A DNA stretch of 64,000 bases from Agelaius tricolor (lineage: Eukaryota > Chordata > Aves > Passeriformes > Icteridae): the NCBI GenBank assembly GCA_023055355.1, contig JALJCS010000010.1, positions 23,203,001 to 23,267,000 on the forward strand, given 5' to 3'. Below are positions 50,785 through 62,534 of this stretch, one piece after another. Under the pieces are notes generated by a model that was given only the letters and a program-made list of their open reading frames with translations, did not search any database and had not been told where the DNA came from. The position numbers and the translations under genes are program-made. Each line of letters opens with the position of its first letter. Position 1 is the stretch's first letter.

Positions 50785-52026
50785 TATTCTTTCACCCAAT
50801 TCAATGAACTAAGAATGTCCATATTAATTATCTTTTAAAATTTGCAACATAAATATACAGGAATCTTGGTATAAGTAACATATCAAAGATTTGAGGCAAA
50901 TGGATTTTAATGGGAGGTATTTTTATATTGGGTAATATTCAGTCTTCACAACTCACAAATTTTTCTTTTAAAAAAAATGTTTCCATTTCAATTTAACCTG
51001 AAATTCATGAGCAAATACCTAAAGTACTTCAGTTAACTCTAAAGATTGAAAATACTCTATCTTAAAAATGAAGTATAAAGTAATAAGTATTTGTAAATAA
51101 AATGGCACAAAACATATTGATTCTCTACACAGGACTGACAAAAAAAATTGATTGTTTTTATGCACCTGTTTTTCTTTTTTTCTTGTTAGCCACCTTCCAA
51201 AGTAGTATTCAGGATCCAGCTGATGGATCCACAGATCACACAAATGTGGATTATAATGCCCTTCTGCCCAAGGAACATGCAATATAGTATCACCAGCAAT
51301 GCTTGGATTTCAAACGCAGCAAAATTTTACTTTGAGTTTCTGGCCTGCATATATAGAGAGGTTACTTGAGTAAAGTTATGGAATCTCATAAGAATTTAAC
51401 TTTTTTAATTACTTTAGATTTTAAGCTACATGTTTATATGGTTCCTGATTTTTTTAACAGCAAAAGAACCAAATGATTTTTGGCCCCAGAGGATAACAAA
51501 AACCCCTTCACTGTAACAATAAATTCCCTATAGATTCTTTAAAGCTACACTGTTAGTTTTAAATGGAGCTGTGTTTTTTTAGCAGCTGAACATGTTTTAA
51601 TTTTTTAAATGTGATAGATACTTTAATTTCCTGTCTCTTTTTAATTTAAATTTAATTAAAATCTGGCCTCACTGACTTTTACTTTCAGGTCCTGAGTTGT
51701 CTCTGTGTTTACCCTCCAAGTGTTTTCAGTACTTTGAGCACATTAGGAATATTAAGCAGTTAATCAAGTGTAAAAAACATTAATTTGCTCTCTAGCATCT
51801 TTCATCAATATGATTTTTTTTTTTTAATCAGAAAACTATCCGACAACTAAGCCCACAGATTCCACAGCAAGCATTTCATCAACAGGCACTGATATTTTGC
51901 TGCACCAAGGATGGTGAAATAAATCTCTGCTAACGTGAGTGAATGGTACAGGAATCATCCCAGCCCCAGTGTAATCACCAAGATTCCACCATACAGGTTT
52001 TTAAATAATCTAAATAACCCCAGTCA

Positions 52027-52064
<38 letters not shown>

Positions 52065-54054
52065 TTAGAACAAGCTGATTCCTTGAAGTCATGTTAAATT
52101 CTCTGCCCTGATCCTGAAAGCCCAATGTAACCAAGCATGCCACAAGCTCCATCACACTCTGGGTAATTTTCTCTGTTTTCTGAAGCCTGTGTCAGAACTG
52201 CCATCTGTTCTATTTCTGCCAGTGAACCAAGGCTTGCCCTTTCATGGCTAAGTAACTAGAATTGGCCAACTCAATGGCAACTGAAGGTAAAATCCATTTT
52301 ACATAGTGGATCTGGCCTAACATTCTAGCCCAAACAATGAAGATACTGATAGAGGCAGAGACTTTTCAAAGAATGAACTGTGTTGATATCTTTATTTTTA
52401 TTGCAGACCTTGCTGATACTGGCCCAAAATATATAGCATCTGGTCCAGAAACAGCACAACTGTAGGTCTGGAATATCCATCATTCCTGGATCTGCCTTAT
52501 GTCAGTGTAGGTGTACTAATTCCTGTTTAAGGCTGCTTTGCCCTCAGGTATCAGCAATAATGACCAGCTCTAGCTAATGGGAATTTATGGATCTTTGCAT
52601 TGGAATTCATTTTGAATTCTACCGTGATTCTTCATTTGTACAGAAACTGTTTTATGAGCTGCAGTGGAGTTTTGCTTTTTGAAATTGCCAATCTAGGCAT
52701 ATAAAACTTTGTGCAAAAGTTATAAAACTAATGCAGCAATTGTTTTGATTATGAATAAGAAGCCTCATTCATTATGCAGTGATTCCTTTCCATACAATTA
52801 AAAACACCTTAAAATCCTCTTCTAAATTTCCCCATATCCTATTCAAATACATGTGTTTTAAGCCCTCTTTTTATCAAAAATCTTCAGTCTGGGACAAAGA
52901 GAAAATGCAATTGCCACACAAATTATACAACTTTCTGGGGAACCATGAACAGATCCTGAATTAACCCAAGCATAGACTCCTGCCACTGGAACTAAAAATA
53001 AGTTCATCAAACTATATTTTTATTGTAGTCCTTTGTCTCTTTGTTAACAACCCTACAAGCTTCTTCCAGTTCAGTGATGAACACAAAATATTTGTAGAAC
53101 TTTTTGGAAATGGTTTCTGATCCTGTTACTAAATGTAAATGGTTTCTGTCTTTTCTGAGAAAACTTACATAATTAATGTAAATTGTATTTTTCTGATGAA
53201 AGTATGCAAAAATCTTTTTGTTCATCTCTGTCTTGGAGACCTGGGACAAAATCCAGATGGAAAATTCCCATGGGAAGGTTATGTTTACTAGTAGATTTCA
53301 GGATAGAATTTATTGAGAAATTCAGTCTATGTTGAGATAAATATTTAGAAGTAGCACTACACTATGAAATTCTGATGAGCAAATTGTTTTGTAAAGATTC
53401 ATTGGATAGCTATTCATAGGTGAATTCAGAGTGACTGCATTGATAATACAGATAATTCTTTTTTCTTTGTGTAACTTTAAAATACTGTATCTCCTATGAG
53501 CAAAGACTAACACACAGCTTTAAATTTTGCTTTTGAAAGTAGAAAATATTAGCCTTGATCCCCATAGGAAGTTATGATGCAGTAAATGAGCCTTGCAGTG
53601 CACAAAGTGATTTTGAAAGTCCATGGATCTTACTGCTTCAAGGTGAAGTAATCCTCCTGCAGCCCCATCTCAAGGACAAGTGAGCACCCTGAGAACCAGC
53701 TGATGAATCACACAACTGTCCATTTTGTTGGTCTAAGGCACCGGCTGGCCTTAAAGCACAGGGCTGGAAACTGCAGAGGAGCAGCTTACCTGAGTGCAGA
53801 AGTGTAGGCTGAACAGTAGGAGCCATGTCAGTGGATCTGCCAATTTAAATTGTCCACCATGAATCAGGACCTGAGGAGAGCGTGTGTGTGGAGGAAGAGA
53901 GAACACCTACGTGCTGGAAAGCCCTGCCTGCACACACTGCCCTTGGGCATCTCCCTGCAGGCACAGGGGAAAGGAAGGAAAACAAAACCAAAGAAATTAC
54001 CAAAAAAAGCCAAACAAAAAAAATAAACTGTTTCTAGACTTTCCTGTTTGTGCT
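50785..54054. other. Non-coding stretch with candidate exons
   Basis: No recognised gene or interspersed repeat was found. A 30-base GT microsatellite lies at 52029-52058. Three short open stretches preceded by good splice acceptors (51190, 51832 and 52407) are described among the findings but are not called as genes. The 53640-53840 part is richer in G and C than its surroundings and was not recognised. Confidence 0.55.
52029..52058. repeat. (GT)15 microsatellite
   Basis: Fifteen uninterrupted GT dinucleotides are followed by 'atgtg'. This is likely length-polymorphic. It has no coding context. Confidence 0.97.
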
Positions 54055-54440
54055 TACAGAATAAAGCAAGCTGGAAAGGAGCTCTGTAACTTGTCTGGTC
54101 CAGTGCCCTGTTCAAAGAAGAGCTAACAAAAACTAAGACTGGATCTATAGGTTTTTCTAGAGAACTATCAGAAATTTCCAAGAATGGAAATTCCACGCTT
54201 CTCTGGACCTTCTTTCCATGCTTGGCAATCCTCTTAGTGATTTGTTTTTCCTGTTAACAAATCAGGATTTACCTTCCTTTGCCTCTTGTACATTTATTTT
54301 GCCCCTCCAAAGGCCTCGCTCTTTCTTGTCTGCCTTTTGATAGAAAAACTGAAGGTAGGTTCCCCCACTTTCCTCCCCATAAAGTATCCCTTAAAGCATC
54401 TTAGTGCCATTATGATCCCACTCCACTCAAAATTATGTTT
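54055..54440 (-). mobile_element. Ancient CR1 LINE fragment
   Basis: The plus strand follows the reverse complement of an old CR1 3' region over nearly 390 bases. Landmarks are 'aagctggaaaggagctctg', 'ggtccagtgccctgttcaaag', 'caagaatggaaattccac', 'cttctctggacc', 'agtgatttgtttttcctg' and 'tgcctcttgtacatt', and further on 'actttcctccccataaag'. The order is preserved but each block is heavily mutated with small deletions, so this looks like the oldest CR1 in the window. The terminal CR1 repeat is not clearly visible at the 54055 end. The long minus-strand open frame that overlaps its start is incidental. Confidence 0.65.
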
Positions 54441-57400
54441 TTTAAACCTAGGGAGATCTGACACATGAAATGTTTCTAAGTAGCTGAGATTGTGCAGTGT
54501 TCTGAAAGAAGTGCTTTGTCAAAGTGCGCACTTGAAAGTAGAAAAAAGATGTAAATTTTTCAAGTTAATAATTTATGCCATCTGTCTAATACTGTTTACT
54601 GGAATACACTTGTTCATTGTCATCTTTTTAACTGAAAAATTACACTTTTGGAGGAAACATTCTCACTGCAGTATCTGAAACCCAGAAGAAGCACTGAAAA
54701 GAGCACCTGTATTATTTGTATTAATGAATAGAAAAATTCTGGAAAGTTACATCAAGCCACACACACAAAATAATAAGTCTGGCAGAGAAAATTGGGATTT
54801 TAAGAGTATATCTTACTGTCTGGTGTTCTAAATTTGGGGATTAGATAAATATCCTCTTTGCATTCACTTCTGTTCTCCAGCAACACAGCAGAAAACAGTG
54901 CCTTGAACATGAGCTATTAAAAAGAACAGTTTATGTTCTGTGGCTTTTAAGCAGAGCGTTGCTGTATTAAAAAAAAAAAAAATCATAAGGTCCTTTACCA
55001 TCAAACAAAACAGATCAGTTTGCCCTGCCTATAGGGATACCCAGTCTGAATAAAAGCCTCTAATGGAGGCTAACATCCCTTGAATTACTGTGAAAGCAAC
55101 ACTTGTCTGTTGTACTCTTTCAAGTGTTGATACTGATGAAAATGCTTGTGAAGCTGCCAAGCTAATTTCATGACAGATAAGTCAGGAATGGTACACAAGA
55201 ACCTGATTTTTGGCATAAATATAATGTCTAGCAACACATTTGGGGAAAAAAATAAAACAAACTAGCATTGAAAAAAAGTAATCAAAAGATCCTCCAACAA
55301 TGCCAACAGTGAAGATATCAGTGCCAGGTATTTATCACTCGGATTATAACAAGTTTACTAATCTCAGTAAATTGGAACAAGAGATACATTAATTCTGTTC
55401 ATTAGGTACCTCCTGCTGTTATGGTTTGATTATTATTCATAGTACTTGGACACTTCACTTAGGATTGGGTTATTAAGAATTCTAAGTGCTGCACATAAGC
55501 ACAATAAAAGTCCAGCTCCAGCTCTGCTTTACAGCCTTACAGCAAAAAGGATTTAATTTGCAGTTTGGGAATAGGTAAAGGATGAGGTTATGCAACTTGT
55601 GCCTTCACCAAGGACTGAATAAAGACATTCTTTAACAGCAAAGGCCTGTACCTTAATGCACTCACACCTTATCTTCCCTGTGGGCTTCTCCCACTGCAGT
55701 GATATTTCCTTTTGCTTCTGCTTGTTTATAAACATCCAGCTAATTTGTGTCAGCAGCAGCAGCCATCACACTCTGGAATGTCAACAAACACTGACAGATT
55801 TGCACTGCTGTCTGTACCAAGGGATTCCACACCACTCCAGGAATTCCCACTTCCCAAAAAAGGTCTAGATTACTCTATGGTAGCTCAAGTGTTACAGTGT
55901 AATTCCATTTTTGGTAGGAAAGATCCAGCTGGAAACCTCAGCATTTACAATTGGCACAACAGTGCTATTTTCTCATTGAGCAAGTGTCCAGTACTTCTGT
56001 GTTGGGTTTTATATTCCTTCAAGAATGCTACAAAATATTTAGTATCCAAAAAGACCAGGTCTAAACAGCTAAAATGCTGTTTCTCAGAGAACATGTAACA
56101 GGATTGTATGAAAAACGTCCAGGGTAGACCAGCACCTCAGAGGCTTATATCAGCCAGATCTGGATCTATATAGCATGAACTCTCAGAACACACTGTAGAT
56201 CAAGCTTGAATAAAATACTGAAGTTGAGAGGACTTAATCACAACTGGATTAACTGCATTGATAGGTTCCTCCTCATCATCACCATAAATATGAAACTTAT
56301 CTGATTTTGGATTAAACAGGCCTCAGTGTGAATTCTGAATGTCTTTGTGAATCATTTCTTTCTCACAGTTCTTACTGGTAGAAAACTGATTCTCTCAGAG
56401 GGCAAAAATTAAAACCAGACAAACAAACCAAGACTGTGGTTTGTCTGACTACCCAAGACTGTGAATAAAATTGCTTTATGAGCCTGCTAAAGGGATATTC
56501 AAGGATGTGTTAAGTAGGCTAGAACTGTGGAGGAGTGCTGGCCAGTTATCCTACTGTGCACTGAGATTTTCTTTATGCTTTTTACACAGAAGGCCTGAGC
56601 TTTGGCAACAGTGTCTTTATGAGTCTGTCCTGCCCTTGGACCAGCCCACAGGGCTCTGTCCCATTTGGTTTTGCAGTGTAAATCCAAAGTAGATTAATCT
56701 AAGAGATTAATCACATGGAGAGTTTTGATGTTGAGAAAATTATTTCCCCCACTTACAATCTTTCTTGGACCTTTTTTAGTTTGTTTTTATTTTTCATTTA
56801 TTTTTTATTAATAAATATATACCTAGCCTCTAAAATTCCTGAATGCTTTAATCTGAACTGGTAAAAAACCTCTCTCATGAGGTTCAAACATGAGTCTAGA
56901 AGTGTAGTTACCCTAACTATGAATCAGCTCCCTGGAGCTTCAAACACAGCTGGTCAGCACAACACAAAAACCTGATTTTATTTTTATAAGATCATCAGAT
57001 ATAAGAAGGCAAAAAGGTTGTGCTTCTCCCCTCTCTCACTAAAAATAAAACCATTTGCACAGAAAAGAAAGGGAAGGATGAAAGAGACTATTTAATGAGC
57101 TTAAGACTGATAAACATTTCTGCTGTGAAGAGCACACTGATTTCTGAGAGGTAGTGCTCATGTGGAAGTTAAAAAGAATTTTCTAATTCCATGTAAGTCT
57201 TCATGTAGGAGGGGGAGAAAAATCTACTTCAACTTAGATTAAATTTAACAGCTGCTACTAGTATAGATAAAAATTTATAGCTTCACAGCTGTAAAGGGTT
57301 TATATTTAATTAGAGGAACTTATTTCCATTTACATGGCAACTTTTGCAATAAGGTATGCTCTGACAATTTGTATTAGTGTGCTTTATATAATTTTTACTG

Positions 57401-57760
57401 AGTTTCTTGCTGTGAGCTGCTAACTCACAGTATCATATTTCAGAATAAAAATTCTTCAATTCTTTCTTGCTTACGTTGGGAATTTGCCTGTTATTGATTT
57501 ACTTTAAGAATGATAGCCATAGACAAGATGTTTCCATGAGCAAGTCTATTGATTAGGTTTCAGTATGCTTGCTATAGAAAATTTGGTATTAATGAAGTTC
57601 ATGAAAAATTAAGACAGAGAGTCTTTCTAAAGGGTTCATTAACACCTTCACATGACAGAAAGACCTCATTCTGACACACTTTTTTTTCCACTTTCTGGTA
57701 CATACAAGGTGAGGATTTAAGATTTTCTAGAGGACATATGAGTTTATGTACCTTCAAGGC
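54441..57760. other. Unique non-coding stretch, about 3.3 kb
   Basis: Nothing gene-like was recognised. A 128-codon plus-strand open frame at 55712-56098 has no family resemblance and includes a glutamine run encoded by a short CAG repeat (about 55751-55762). An A14 run lies at 54969-54982. AT-rich sequence follows at 56770-56825. Confidence 0.55.
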
Positions 57761-58100
57761 AGTCATGGTTTAACTTCAGCTGGCAATTCAGCCCCACAGA
57801 GCAGCTCACTCACTCCTCCTCAGTGGGATGGGGGAGAGCATTAAAAAGCAAAAGTGAGAAAATTCTTGGGTTGTGTTATTTTAATAATTGAAAGTAAACA
57901 AAATTAAATAATAAAATAAATATTAAAACCACTAATAGTCAACTGCAATGAAAAGGAAAAGATCAAAAAGAGGGAGAAATAAACCCCATATTTAAAAGGT
58001 GGTGCAAATGAAAAATTATCTCTCACGGTGAACTGACTGATGCCCTTGGCCCGAGTTTGTATACTGAGCATAATGACATATGGTACCTAAATTGTAAAGC
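57761..58100 (-). mobile_element. Solo LTR of a bird ERVL-like endogenous retrovirus, degraded
   Basis: The plus strand starts with 'gtcatggtttaacttcagct', the reverse complement of the characteristic 3' end of a widespread bird LTR. It continues with 'cactcactcctcctcagtgg', 'gatgggggagag' and 'agtgagaaaattc', all U5-like. An AT-rich run follows, then 'gatgccc' and 'gtatactgagca', which on the minus strand is the TATA-box region, and 'tgacatatggtac' from U3. The LTR therefore lies on the minus strand. The outer U3 half beyond about 58100 is deleted or unrecognisable. No internal retroviral sequence flanks it, so it is a recombined or truncated remnant. The family call comes from remembered repeat consensus. 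Confidence 0.85.
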
Positions 58101-59114
58101 TCTACCAGGAATTTGCTTTATCCCTGATACATTTTTTCCTGCTTATTCTCAACATTGTTAGATACTAATATTTCTGGAACATTTCTAGATTCACTAATCA
58201 TTCCTCTGCTTTTTAAGTTAAAAATGGTGCTCTCTTCCTTAAGATAAAAATACATTCTCCTTCTTTTTTGTTTTATGCTCTCTTGTGCTTTGTTATAATT
58301 TCTTCCTTCAAATTGAATAGTGATAGCTCTTCACAGACTGCAGAATCACCATTTTTTGCCCATCAAGGTTTCTATCATGCTTCCTGTTTTCATCCACTTT
58401 CTTCCTCCTAAATCCTTCCAATTCTTTCAGAAATCAAGCCTTCAAAAACACTGTGTATTTAAATATTATACTAGTTTGTGCTGCTCTGTTTTTTACTAAA
58501 TTAAATGAAATCCCATCAACAGCATTCCCAAAGTCATTGTTAACTTTCATTGTGGTAATTAAATCATCTTCATCAAAATGGATTTGCTGTTTGACGTTTT
58601 GTTTTATTAAGTTAAAATTATCTATATTTTATAGAAACTAATGACATTTTATTATTTGTTACATAAAGCTTACAAACTGAATTTTGTATTAATAATGTTT
58701 TTTTTTTCCTATTCATATACTACTATCATTTAGGATTTAGAAGATTAAAAAGGATTTAGAAGATTAAAAAGAAAAAAGGAATTCCTTCACCAAGGAGTTT
58801 GGTGGCCCATGGAAAATGTCTTCATGATCATTGCAGACACCACATGTATCCAAAGACATTTGTTTAGCCGCAGATAATAGTTGACAGTAACATGTAAACA
58901 GCTGGTCATGAAAAGGGTGAGTACCAAGAAAGCAGAGAGAGAGAGACAAGACACTGCACCAGGCATGGAAAATTCTAGTTTAAAATTATGCTTCTCTCAG
59001 GATCACCTTCCTAACAGCAGGAACTTCTCAGCTACCTGGGGAAAATTGTTTTACTCTTCTCAAACTCACGCATTTATAAGGGTTTCTGCTAATGCTAACA
59101 TTTTGTGAATGTTT
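58101..59114. other. Unique non-coding stretch
   Basis: Very AT-rich. No gene was seen. The first 100 bases may contain unrecognisable U3 remnants of the preceding LTR. A short tandem duplication lies at 58732-58769. Confidence 0.55.
58732..58769. repeat. Perfect tandem duplication, 19 bp x 2
   Basis: The unit aggatttagaagattaaaa occurs twice in direct succession (58732-58750 and 58751-58769). No function is apparent. Confidence 0.95.
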
Positions 59115-59580
59115 TCACAGAATCACAAAAACACAGAATCAGAGAATATGCCTAGTGGAAAGGGGGGCATAAGGATCAACGAGTCCAACTCCTGGCCCTG
59201 CACAGCACCATCTCTAAAAGTCACATCATGTGCCAAAGAGCATTGTCCAAACATTTCTTAAACTCCATCAGGCTTGGTGCTGTGACCACTTCCCTGAGAA
59301 GCCTGTTCCAGTCCCCAGCCACGCTCTGGGTGGAGCACCTTTTCCTAATATCCAACGTAACCCTCCCCTGGCACAACGTCAGGCCATTCACTCGGTTCCT
59401 GTCACTGGTAACCACAGAGAGGAGATCAGTGCCTGCCCCTCTGCCTCCCTTTGTGAGCAAGTTGTAACTGCAGTGAGGTCTCCCTTCAGTCTCCTCCTCT
59501 CCAGGCTGAACAGACCAAGTGACCTCGTCCTCTCCTCATATGGCTTCTCATCCAGGCCCTTCACCATCTTCAAAACTGAG
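59115..59580 (-). mobile_element. CR1 LINE, 5'-truncated copy
   Basis: The plus strand begins with the CR1 3' tail ('tcacagaatcacaaaaacac', 'agaatcagagaat'). It runs through 'gagtccaactcctggccctg', 'aggcttggtgctgtgacca', 'gaagcctgttcc', 'gtcactggtaaccacagag' and 'tctccaggctgaacagacca', ending after 'cccttcaccatcttc'. It is on the minus strand and 5'-truncated to about 465 bases. It is the best-preserved CR1 in the window and belongs to the same or a close subfamily as the copy at 32848. The reverse-transcriptase C-terminus it carries is listed separately. Confidence 0.95.
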
Positions 59581-59591
59581 AGGAAAACCAA
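59221..59591 (-). pseudogene. CR1 ORF2 C-terminal remnant, frameshifted
   Basis: On the minus strand, two overlapping open frames together cover the C-terminal tail of the CR1 reverse-transcriptase protein. The upstream frame (59591 downwards) shows the [20 protein letters not shown] start of the conserved block. The downstream frame (to the stop at 59223-59221) carries [12 protein letters not shown], then a tryptophan-asparagine-arginine-leucine motif and REVVTAPSL, ending His-Met-Met-stop. The change of frame lies at about 59455-59480. The catalytic reverse-transcriptase domain is absent because the copy is 5'-truncated, so this fragment is not functional. Confidence 0.85.
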
Positions 59592-61242
59592 GTACCTTAG
59601 AATTTAAATTCTAAATCTGAAGTAATGTAACTATATCCAAGGTCCTGAGTCCTTTCTGTTCAATCTCCAGCCTAGCTGACATTTTGGCTTCAGCTTTGAG
59701 TAACTGATGTTGTAGGCAAGAAAACCTGGGGGCTGAGGTGGGAAGAGAAAAACAAGGAAATTCTGTGTTAAACTTAGGCTCTGTTGGATGGACTTTGTCC
59801 TGAAGTTCATTGACAGGCAGTAGGAAAACTCCTGTGTTCAACCAGAGTAGCAATAATCCCTGCAGAGCTCCTCCTTGTAAGGCTGTAGCACATCTCCTCA
59901 GCAAACCTTCAGGCTACTGTAGCCTAACATACAGTTTCCTTATTTTCTTTCCTACTTCTATTGCAAACTTCACATGCAACACATTTTACTGTATTTAGGC
60001 AAGGGTGATATAGTTCTTGAACAGGTTTTCATCTCTGGAAGGTACATAAGAAGAATTCATGGCAGCAATGTCAATACCTAAAATAAGCACTGCCAGTTAT
60101 CCTGTCAATATTCCAATTTCCACAATGAAAGGGTATTGGTGTCTTCTAGGTCCTAGGTCTTATCAGTCAACCCCAACTGTAGGTCTTGGAATTTTTAAAA
60201 TAGATGTCTATTAAACATGAGAATTATTTTGTCTGTGGTTGTGGACAACAACTCTTTCTATGTGTATGACTAGCACAGTACTGGTTTTGCAGCCAACTGA
60301 GTAGTGACAAAGGTATCACAAAGAAGCCTCACAACATCCCATTGGTTGCAATCAATTCAGAGCAGGTGTGAAGCTACAAACTGGTCCCAGACCTTCAGGT
60401 CACTCTGAGACTCGGCAGCTGATTCCCAAACCATGCATGGCTGCACCAGCTTTGCCTGCTTGGAATTGCAGAAAGCTGGGTGCTCTCTCTTTCAGCTCTG
60501 TCTTTCTACTACTGTTACTCCCTTTTTCCTCTTTCTTCAGGTATTTCCCTAACTCTTGCCCTTTCAGCTTCCATCAATCCTTCCTGAATTCTCTTAAAGA
60601 TTTCAGAGACTGATTTTAATTCCTGAAATACTTAGAAGTACAGGTAATTTTAACAGGTCTCAAGGACTTGTATAAATCCAGCTATCTACTAGTCTACACA
60701 AAAATTAGAATTTAGATATGTTCACCTGTACTCATAGCAAGCTCTGCAAAACCAAAACTAAGCTGACTTATAGGTTCCTCCATTTCTGCGGATCTTTGGA
60801 TACAATGATATGTTGAGAAATGGATATCAGTACAAGGTGGGGTTTTTTGTTCACATTATTTTACTATATTACCAAGGAATATATAAATCTGTCATATGGA
60901 TAATGGAACTCTGTCTCCAGAAGTTTCTCTACAATATTGTGGTAAGAGAAAACAGACTGTGTTTAATTAATTCTAAAGCTCTTCATGATAACCAAGTGAT
61001 ATCTTCTGAGCAGCATTCCAGTTAGAAAAAAATCACATCTGTTAGACACAAGTCCCTGTATTTCATAAAATTATTTCTGCCAGTATCCTAGAGACTTACA
61101 GAATTACCCTCATCCCTTTCATGTCAATGATCACTCCTTTAAGATCAACTCTCCAGTATATCTCTGTAATCCTTTATTGTTACATTTTGTTGCTGAAAGA
61201 TGAGTTTTGTCTTCTTCTTCTCACCTCAGAGACTACTCTACC
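59581..61242. other. Unique non-coding stretch
   Basis: No gene or further repeat was recognised. Open frames (up to 97 codons on the minus strand at 59611-59904) are shadows without family resemblance. Confidence 0.55.
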
Positions 61243-61769
61243 TGTTCTGGCTCTGGCTGGAATAGTTTCTTCACAGTAGCTGCTTTGGGGCTGTGGTTGG
61301 TATTTGTGCTGCAAGCAGTGCTCATAATTCACAGTGTTTCCATTATTGCTGAGCAGCACATACACGGTCAAGGCCTTTTCTGCACCACCCACCAGTGAAA
61401 TGGCTGGGACGTGCTCAAGGAGCTGGGAGGGGACAGAGCCAGGACAGCTGATCTGAAGTGACCCCAGGGATATCCATCCCCTAGGCATCAATCTCAGCAT
61501 ATGGAGCTGGGGGACAAAGAAGGAACATTTGGAGAGATGGTATTTGTTTTCCCAAGCCGCTGTTATGTGTGGCTGAACCCCTGCCTGCCCTTGGGAAGTG
61601 GTGGATGAATTCCTTGCTTGGGATTTGTTTGTTTGTCTTTGCTTTACCTATTATGCTTTATCACAGCTGATCAATTTACTCACTTTTATTCTCCCATTTC
61701 TTTCCCATCCCATGGGCAGGAAGTGAAAAAATGTGGGGATCAGTTAACAGCTGGGACTAAACCATGACA
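61243..61769 (+). mobile_element. Complete solo LTR, bird ERVL-like endogenous retrovirus
   Basis: The element is bounded by TGT...ACA and reads as a full bird LTR. U3 contains 'cacagtagctgctttggggc', 'ttattgctgagcagcac', 'tcaaggccttttctgca' and 'gctgggaggggacagagcc'. Its TATA region is decayed to 'cagcatatggagc', where CATATAAAG would be expected. R/U5 contains 'tcttcccaagccgctgttat' and 'gggaagtggtggatgaattc'. The 3' end is 'ttctttcccatcccat' and 'gggactaaaccatgaca'. The five bases before it (ctacc) and after it (caacc) match at 4 of 5, consistent with a decayed 5-bp target-site duplication. No gag, pol or env sequence is attached, so the provirus has collapsed to one LTR. The open frames in it are not genes. 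Confidence 0.93.
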
Positions 61770-62426
61770 CAACCTCAACTTGTTTACTCTAGTTTAAAGT
61801 TGAACTGGTGGGTCAAATTATTTACAGGATTGCATAAAAATCCCAGCTGAAATATAATTAAATACAGTATATCTTCTAACAGAGTGTAATCTGGAAGTTT
61901 AATGATTACTTCAAGGAAAAACAGTCTTTAGTCAATTCTTTCTGTCACATCTTCTCAGTCATCAAATTCTTCTTGTATGTTCTTGGGGATAGAGAGGGAT
62001 TACAGATCAGTCTTCTTCCGTGCAAAGTCTGGCACAATAGGTCCTTTAGGTTCTACTGGAGTGCAAATAATCACCACATTCTTAGGGTGTTTAAATGTCA
62101 CAGAGATATGTTTAGTCTAACCAGGTGCACAGTCAGATGAAAGAAAGACTTAATTGGAGAACTCCAGCCTCGGAATAACTGATTGGATTTTTCACCTCAA
62201 TTAAAATTATTAGCAAGCTTAATGCACTTCCCACTTTCATCAGAGGATTTTTACTGACAAATGGGTGGACCTATTGTTGCCCAGATTAAACAGAACTTCT
62301 CTTAACTGCTTAGAAATGACTAAAGATTGAATTTATTGAACAAAGAAAAGAAGGTTCCTCTGGCAGACATTCCAAGGATCTGCCTAGAGCTCAGAGAATA
62401 ATAAGATTCAGTAACCCAGTGCAAGG

Positions 62427-62534
62427 CTTCCAGTCCAGCGAACTGCATAATCCACTTCAGGTGAGTCCAGAACAATGAGTAAAATAATCCACTCCAGTCT
62501 TCACGGGATTTCAGACCAATGAACAACATAATCC
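62427..62534. repeat. Degenerate tandem repeat, about 3 units of 37-44 bp
   Basis: Three successive units share a 'cag-cca...gaac' head and an 'ataatcca' tail. The 'ataatcc' cores start at 62447, 62484 and 62528, so spacing is 37 and 44 bases. The first two tails agree as 'ataatccacttcag' and 'ataatccactccag'. The repeat could be an old minisatellite or chance similarity. Confidence 0.4.

Noticed and set aside
55712..56098. 128-codon frame with a glutamine run
   Set aside because: The run comes from a short CAG repeat. There is no domain and no supporting context.
61180..61500. 106-codon minus-strand frame
   Set aside because: Most of it is antisense to the solo LTR, so it is not a gene.
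57761..61769. The two LTRs as the ends of one provirus
   Set aside because: They are in opposite orientation, differ in sequence, and no retroviral coding remnants lie between them.
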